A stretch of DNA of 64,000 nt from Granulicella aggregans (GTDB lineage Bacteria > Acidobacteriota > Terriglobia > Terriglobales > Acidobacteriaceae). The DNA lies in assembly GCF_025685565.1 (NCBI RefSeq), contig NZ_JAGSYE010000002.1, positions 1,302,001 to 1,366,000 on the forward strand. Reading direction: 5' to 3'. Of this stretch, positions 59,941-64,000 are shown in pieces (position 1 is the stretch's first letter; every line of letters starts with the position of its first letter). The notes below the pieces were generated by a model. It saw only the letters and a list, made by a program, of their open reading frames with translations. It was not told where the DNA came from and ran no database searches. The position numbers were made by a program, and so were the translations under genes.

Positions 59941-60470
59941 CTACCTCTGCGCTTCCAACTCATCCAACTCCGCAAACACCTCTGCCACCGTCACCCGAAT
60001 CTCCGTTCCCGGGACCGTAAGCTCTTCTGCCACCTGCCGCTGCCCACTCTCGTCGGAGACGAAGGCGGTCCGCCGCAGGGGATCGACGATCCACACCATC
60101 GGCACGCCCATCGCGAGGTAGTCCTTCGCGCGCTCCTCGATCTCGCTCATCCGCTGATCGCGCGAAAGGATTTCGATGCACAGCATGGGCGGACCCGAAC
60201 GATCGCCTCGAACGGCCCGGATGCGCTAAGAACAGCTACATCCGGAATGCGAAACCGCGTCGGAGCCACCTGTACCCGCTGCTCCGACACAACACGAATC
60301 CCCCACTCCCGTTTGTGCTGAAGAAAAAGGCCGATGAAGAAGACCTGTATGTTCGAGTGCTGCCCTTCGCCCGCGTTGCGCTCCTTCACCTCACCGTCGA
60401 TCCAGTCACAATCGGGCCGATAGTCAGCTTCGAGATACACCTGTAACGGAACCAGCGTAGAAGTCGCCAT
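59941..60470 (-). pseudogene. Frameshifted Uma2-family endonuclease gene
   Basis: Two overlapping frames give the two halves of one Uma2 (PF05685) nuclease. The upstream frame holds PLQVYLEADYRPDCDWIDGEV and the RIPDVAVLSA core, then the sequence GFFEAIVRVRP turns into an unrelated tail. The downstream frame continues with the expected MLCIEILSRDQRMSE and GVPMVWIVDP. One base is missing near 60190 (CGCCCATG instead of a run of the right phase). Either it is a decayed gene or the read is wrong there. Confidence 0.7.
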
Positions 60471-60622
60471 AGAAGTAGCCCGCCTCTCCCCGCCTAGACA
60501 AGACGGATTGCTCAGCGATAGTATCGCGGCTTCCTGAGTGATCCAGTATAGGGAATCGACAGGGCAATCGGGGCAGATCCCACGACTGTACCGGTTCCTG
60601 GAGATCGCTGAGGAACGGAAAC

Positions 60623-60698
60623 CGTACCTCAGCGGCTAAAGCCGCAATGCACATGCAGCGCTTACGGCACGGCTGAAGCCGTGCCCTTATGCAATAAC
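60623..60698. repeat. REP-like hairpin repeat, copy 4
   Basis: CGTACCTCAGCGGCTAAAGCCG, a linker, GGCACGGCTGAAGCCGTGCC, then CTTATGCAATAAC. It lies between the Uma2 remnant and the DUF885-like gene. Confidence 0.85.
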
Positions 60699-60738
60699 GT
60701 CTTTCAATAGGCTCCCAGGGCTCCTGCGCTTCCTTCTT

Positions 60739-62424
60739 CTATGGTTCCCGGGCTTCCTTGACGATCATCTCGTCTTCCATCAAAGGGACCGGGATCATGC
60801 CTTCGTTGTTGAAGCGGTCCATGAAGTCGCGCATGACGAAGGGCTTGCCGGCGATCTCCTGCTGGCGCGAGTACTCGGTCATCAGGCGATCGAAGAGGAT
60901 CTTGCCCGTCACGTAACTGGCGCCGTATCCGGGCTGGCGGAGATAGAGCAGCTGTTCGAAGGTCGTCAGTGAATCGCCCGCGACCGCCCATCCCCTGGGT
61001 GTCCACGCAGAGTGGAACTTGCCTGCCTGCTCGAGGGTGAAGTCATTCGATTGGACGTAGAGCGCGGCGAGGCCACGGGCAGCGCGGTTCGCCAGCATCA
61101 TCCAGACGAGCTCCTTGGCGCGCGGATTGTCGTCATAGAGACCGGCGTGCATGACGATCTCCTCGAAGGCGGTGGCAAAGCCCTCGGCGCGGGTGTCCCA
61201 GATGTTCGAGAGCGGAGCGACGCGCCGGATTGGATCAGGATTGGGCTCGTCGCGCATGCGGGCGAGGTCGATCCAGTGGTACTCGTGCGACATGAGGAGC
61301 ATGGGCTCGCGGTGCGTGACGCGGGTGAAGAAGATGCGCTTGTCTTCGGGAACATAGTGGCCGAGTTGCGGTTCGAGCGCGCCTCGGATGTAGGGCTTGT
61401 CCGGAATGATGGGCTTCGTGGTGATGAACTTGATGAACTTGTCGAGCCGGGCCCGGCTCATCTTGTCGTAGCTGGCAGCGTCGGTGACGGGATCGAGAGG
61501 AGGAAGGTTCTGGTTGTTCAGCTCTTCGAGGCGAAGGGCGGCCTGGGCCCGCTCCAGTTCGTGGTGCAGAAGGACGACCTGGTCCTCCCAGGTGAAGGGT
61601 ATGAGGTGGACGTTCTTCTCGTACCAGTTGTAGTTCTCCTTGCCTACGCCAGAGGGGCCAGCCTTCTGCGGGGCCAGCTTGGCCAGCCATTCGATAAAGT
61701 CATCTGTAGCCTTATGGGCGCTGACAACTGCGGCCTGAAGCTCGGGCGAGGTGCCGTTCAGGTCGGCATGTTGACTGCCTTCAAGCGTGGTCACGGTCAA
61801 TGTTCCCGCTTCAAGCGATGTAAGCGTGGCGGCCTGGTCGCGCAGTTCCTGCTCTCCCCACACCCAGAGGTCGCGTGCGTTGCTGTCCTTCAGATTTGTC
61901 TTCGCCTCGGAGAGCAGCGCAGGGATGGCTTCCATGCGCGTGGTCAGGGTCTTCTGGTCTGCTTGTGACAGCGGGAACTTGTAGGTGTAGAGGTCGATCG
62001 CATCATACGCAAGCGGCCCTTCGCGCAGAGGGCAATCACTGCGGACGGCCCACACACTGACGTAGAACGCGGGGTCGCGGGCCCAGGGGCGGAGAACGCG
62101 CAGATTGAAGTCGAAGCCGTTCATCTCCGCTTGGACGAGCTTGTAGTCGTTGATCTTCTCGATGGGCCAGCCGGTCACGTCGACTGCCGCAAGCCGCTTC
62201 TGCCACTCTGGCAGGGCATCCGCCTTCGCGGCCATCGCTCTTGCGCTGTAGTCCGGAAGCATGCTGTTCATCGCGGGGCGCTCAAACGAGCGCCAGCCTT
62301 CAAACAACTTCACCAGCTCCGCGTATCCAGCTGGCTGCGCATCTGCTCTAGCGGAAGGCGCGTTCAAGATCGACGTAAAGAAGACGAGGACGAGAAGGGC
62401 TACAGAGCGGCGTGAAAGAGGCAC
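60739..62424 (-). CDS. DUF885-like secreted protein
   Basis: A protein of 561 residues. It has a signal peptide (SVALLVLVFFTSILNAPSARA). The overall pattern fits DUF885 (peptidase-like) proteins: the PVTDAASYDKM central segment, RAEGFATAFEEIVMHAGL (an EGxA-type motif) and a C-terminal helical half. The expected HExxPGH motif is not present; instead MSHEYHWIDL carries HExxxW. Catalysis is therefore uncertain. The function is not assignable. Confidence 0.7.
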   Translation of the reverse strand: MPLSRRSVALLVLVFFTSILNAPSARADAQPAGYAELVKLFEGWRSFERPAMNSMLPDYSARAMAAKADALPEWQKRLAAVDVTGWPIEKINDYKLVQAEMNGFDFNLRVLRPWARDPAFYVSVWAVRSDCPLREGPLAYDAIDLYTYKFPLSQADQKTLTTRMEAIPALLSEAKTNLKDSNARDLWVWGEQELRDQAATLTSLEAGTLTVTTLEGSQHADLNGTSPELQAAVVSAHKATDDFIEWLAKLAPQKAGPSGVGKENYNWYEKNVHLIPFTWEDQVVLLHHELERAQAALRLEELNNQNLPPLDPVTDAASYDKMSRARLDKFIKFITTKPIIPDKPYIRGALEPQLGHYVPEDKRIFFTRVTHREPMLLMSHEYHWIDLARMRDEPNPDPIRRVAPLSNIWDTRAEGFATAFEEIVMHAGLYDDNPRAKELVWMMLANRAARGLAALYVQSNDFTLEQAGKFHSAWTPRGWAVAGDSLTTFEQLLYLRQPGYGASYVTGKILFDRLMTEYSRQQEIAGKPFVMRDFMDRFNNEGMIPVPLMEDEMIVKEAREP

Positions 62425-62527
62425 GAGCGTTCTCCGTGGAATGCAAAGATAGGCGAAAGGGTGATGTCGCTATTCTTGCAGACTGCGGGGCGCTTGCGAG
62501 ATTCTTTCGTACCGGGGAGCGTTGGAC

Positions 62528-64000
62528 TTACTCTTCGAGCCCGGCCTTCTTCAGCCCGACCATTAACTGTTCGACCAGGTCAGGCTGCCACCAGACCGCC
62601 AGCTCTTGATGCGGTGCCCTGGCGAAGTCCGGGCGCCGGACTAAGAGCATGTTCAGCGCACGTTCCGCAGCAGGCTTGTCGCCCATCTGTCCACGCGCAG
62701 CGGCGATAAGAAGGCTGGTGCGCCAGTATTCGGGCATATTGGTGCGGTCGGCGAACTCGAGCGCGGCGCGGTACTCGCCGTTGCGATACGCGTCCATTCC
62801 GGGAACGAACCAGTACCAGCCGGGATGGTGAGGATTCAGCCGGCGGGCACTTGCGGAGAGCACGCCGCCACGTTTCCAATCGCCTGCGTATGCGATCAAG
62901 AAGCCGAGATAGGCGAGCGTGAAGCCATCCATCGGATTCAGCTCCAGAGCTCGCGCTGCCGAGAGACGGAAGCGTTGAAACTCCTTACGGAAAAACTCCG
63001 AGGCTGCCAGAGCGTGATGCGCAAGATGGTTCGAAGGCGCAAGTTCGACAGCCCGCCGCGCAGCGGCGAGTGCTCGATCCAACGGGTCAGGCCCGAGGTT
63101 GAAGCCGTGCGTGAACTCTTCCTTATAGATGAGCGAGAGCATCGCCCATGCGTCGGCGTATGCGGGCGCATGCTCCACAGCCCGCTCGAGCGCCATGCGC
63201 ACGGGAAGATGCTCCTCCGCGCTGAGGCGCTGAAAGTAGGCGAAGCATCGCAGGACAGCCTCATACGGAGTCAGGCGTGCAGGATCGACGCTACGCAGGG
63301 TCTCGCCCATGTTGCGCGGAAGCACGCCGTAGGAGTCCGCGATGGTGGAGACGATCTGCGGCACGATGTCGTCGAGCAGATCGAACTCCGCATGCGGCGT
63401 GAAGTCGCGGTCGTAAGTCGCCGCCCAGAGGTGCGCTCCGGTCTCGCGATCGACAAGCTGTGCGGAGAGGCGAAGCCTTGGGCCAGCTTGGCGAAGGCTC
63501 CCTTCGAGGATGTAGCGCGGGCCAGAATGCTCAGCGTCCGCCGACTTTCCGTGGTGGGCGTGCGCAGACGCGGCCACTACACGCAGATAAGAGAAGCGAG
63601 AGAGTCCGGTGAGAATGTCTTCGGTCGCTCCGTCGGCGTAGCCGGCCAGACTCGGATCGGGGCCGCTCCACTTGAAGGGCCGCACCGCTATCCAGAGACA
63701 CTCTTCGATCGCAGCCTTGGCGGAGTCCGGAACGGCTGCGCTCGCCGGGGTTGCGCCGGTCCTGGAAGTGTCTTCAGAAGAACTTTCGCTATCGAGCTGT
63801 GAGGGAGACGTTGCCGGATGCGTGACAGGCGCGATGAAGCGATATCCGCGCTTGGGAACGGTTTCGATGTACATCGGAGCATCGACTGAATCGCCGAGCG
63901 TCTCGCGCAGCTTCATCATCGCGGCGTTCATGCTGTGTTCGAAGTCGACGAAGGTGTCTGCGGGCCATAACTGGCGGCGGAGTTCATCACGGGTGACCAG
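62528..64000 (-). CDS. Winged-helix/TPR transcriptional regulator, 5' end cut by the window
   Basis: The frame continues to the last base without a start codon, so the N terminus lies beyond the window. The visible 490 residues start with LVTRDELRRQLWPADTFVDF, the recognition-helix region of an OmpR/PhoB-type winged helix, then YIETVPKRGYRFIAPV (the wing), then a long TPR-like helical repeat region (from about residue 250) with PAYADAWAMLSLIYKEEF and AHHALAASEFFRKEF. Such CadC-like or acidobacterial TPR regulators are numerous in Terriglobia. It is convergent with nothing and follows the DUF885 gene. Confidence 0.88.
   Translation of the reverse strand: MVTRDELRRQLWPADTFVDFEHSMNAAMMKLRETLGDSVDAPMYIETVPKRGYRFIAPVTHPATSPSQLDSESSSEDTSRTGATPASAAVPDSAKAAIEECLWIAVRPFKWSGPDPSLAGYADGATEDILTGLSRFSYLRVVAASAHAHHGKSADAEHSGPRYILEGSLRQAGPRLRLSAQLVDRETGAHLWAATYDRDFTPHAEFDLLDDIVPQIVSTIADSYGVLPRNMGETLRSVDPARLTPYEAVLRCFAYFQRLSAEEHLPVRMALERAVEHAPAYADAWAMLSLIYKEEFTHGFNLGPDPLDRALAAARRAVELAPSNHLAHHALAASEFFRKEFQRFRLSAARALELNPMDGFTLAYLGFLIAYAGDWKRGGVLSASARRLNPHHPGWYWFVPGMDAYRNGEYRAALEFADRTNMPEYWRTSLLIAAARGQMGDKPAAERALNMLLVRRPDFARAPHQELAVWWQPDLVEQLMVGLKKAGLEE

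Noticed and set aside
1..64000. tRNA or rRNA genes
   Set aside because: No cloverleaf with a GTTCRA-type T-loop or CCA end and no rRNA-like segment was recognised on either strand.
1..64000. CRISPR array or prophage
   Set aside because: The four hairpin repeats are tens of kilobases apart with no spacers, and no integrase, terminase or capsid gene is present.

Overview
The window is about 60% G+C and looks like a chromosomal segment of a subdivision 1 Acidobacteriota (class Terriglobia, near Granulicella, Terriglobus or Edaphobacter). The clues are a secreted VWFA-related protein of the acidobacterial type, a tannase-family esterase, an FG-GAP/lectin exoprotein, many Tat signals, Gram-negative envelope genes (lptE, lpxD, tmk beside LPS genes) and dispersed GGCACGGCTGAAGCCGTGCC hairpins. 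I see no rRNA, tRNA, CRISPR array, prophage or insertion sequence. This assignment is inference from gene content, not from a search.

Layout. 1-1.6 kb: SDR plus TetR regulator behind a palindromic TetR-type operator. 1.7-6 kb: Hsp70-like protein, lptE-holA, secG, MBL hydrolase. 6-9.6 kb: aminotransferase, HAD phosphatase, ribBA with an eroded RibA half, and a small basic protein. 9.8-17.2 kb: tannase-family esterase, degenerate MASE1-GGDEF protein, RecQ with two HRDC domains, thioesterase, glycosyltransferase. 17.3-21.4 kb: pdxS and pdxT, separated by a cupin-like and a metallophosphoesterase gene. 21.4-25.9 kb: a structured leader, an NTF2-like gene and a coxBAC oxidase cluster. 25.9-29.1 kb (minus): cyanase, FMN reductase and a CCA/poly(A) polymerase with a histone H1-like tail. 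29.4-34.6 kb: lpxD, response regulator, lipoprotein, tmk-P450. 34.7-39.7 kb (minus): HtrA protease, DNA polymerase III delta prime, a small Cys protein, RidA, amidohydrolase. 39.9-43.7 kb: trypsin-like lipoprotein, VWA protein, alginate-lyase-like protein. 43.8-46.8 kb: larE-larC-larB for the nickel-pincer cofactor, followed by an aldo/keto reductase and a 1,057-residue FG-GAP/lectin exoprotein. 51.9-54.5 kb (minus): uxaE-gntK-SDR for uronate/gluconate catabolism. 54.6-57.6 kb: a five-gene, translationally coupled operon. 57.6-64 kb: VapC/Phd toxin-antitoxin, YchF, OsmC, a frameshifted Uma2 gene, a DUF885-like protein and a winged-helix/TPR regulator cut by the window edge.

The most interesting region is 54.6-57.6 kb. 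A divergent Lgt-like integral membrane protein, three small paralogous two-helix membrane proteins and a radical SAM protein with the cysteine layout of tetraether/membrane-spanning lipid synthases lie in one operon with stop/start overlaps at every junction. Subdivision 1 Acidobacteria make iso-diabolic acid and related membrane-spanning lipids, so this is a good candidate for a lipid-joining system with undescribed membrane partners.

Other cross-cutting signals are a four-copy REP-like hairpin family and a recurring TANNNT-N6-start arrangement that suggests leaderless transcripts for several genes.
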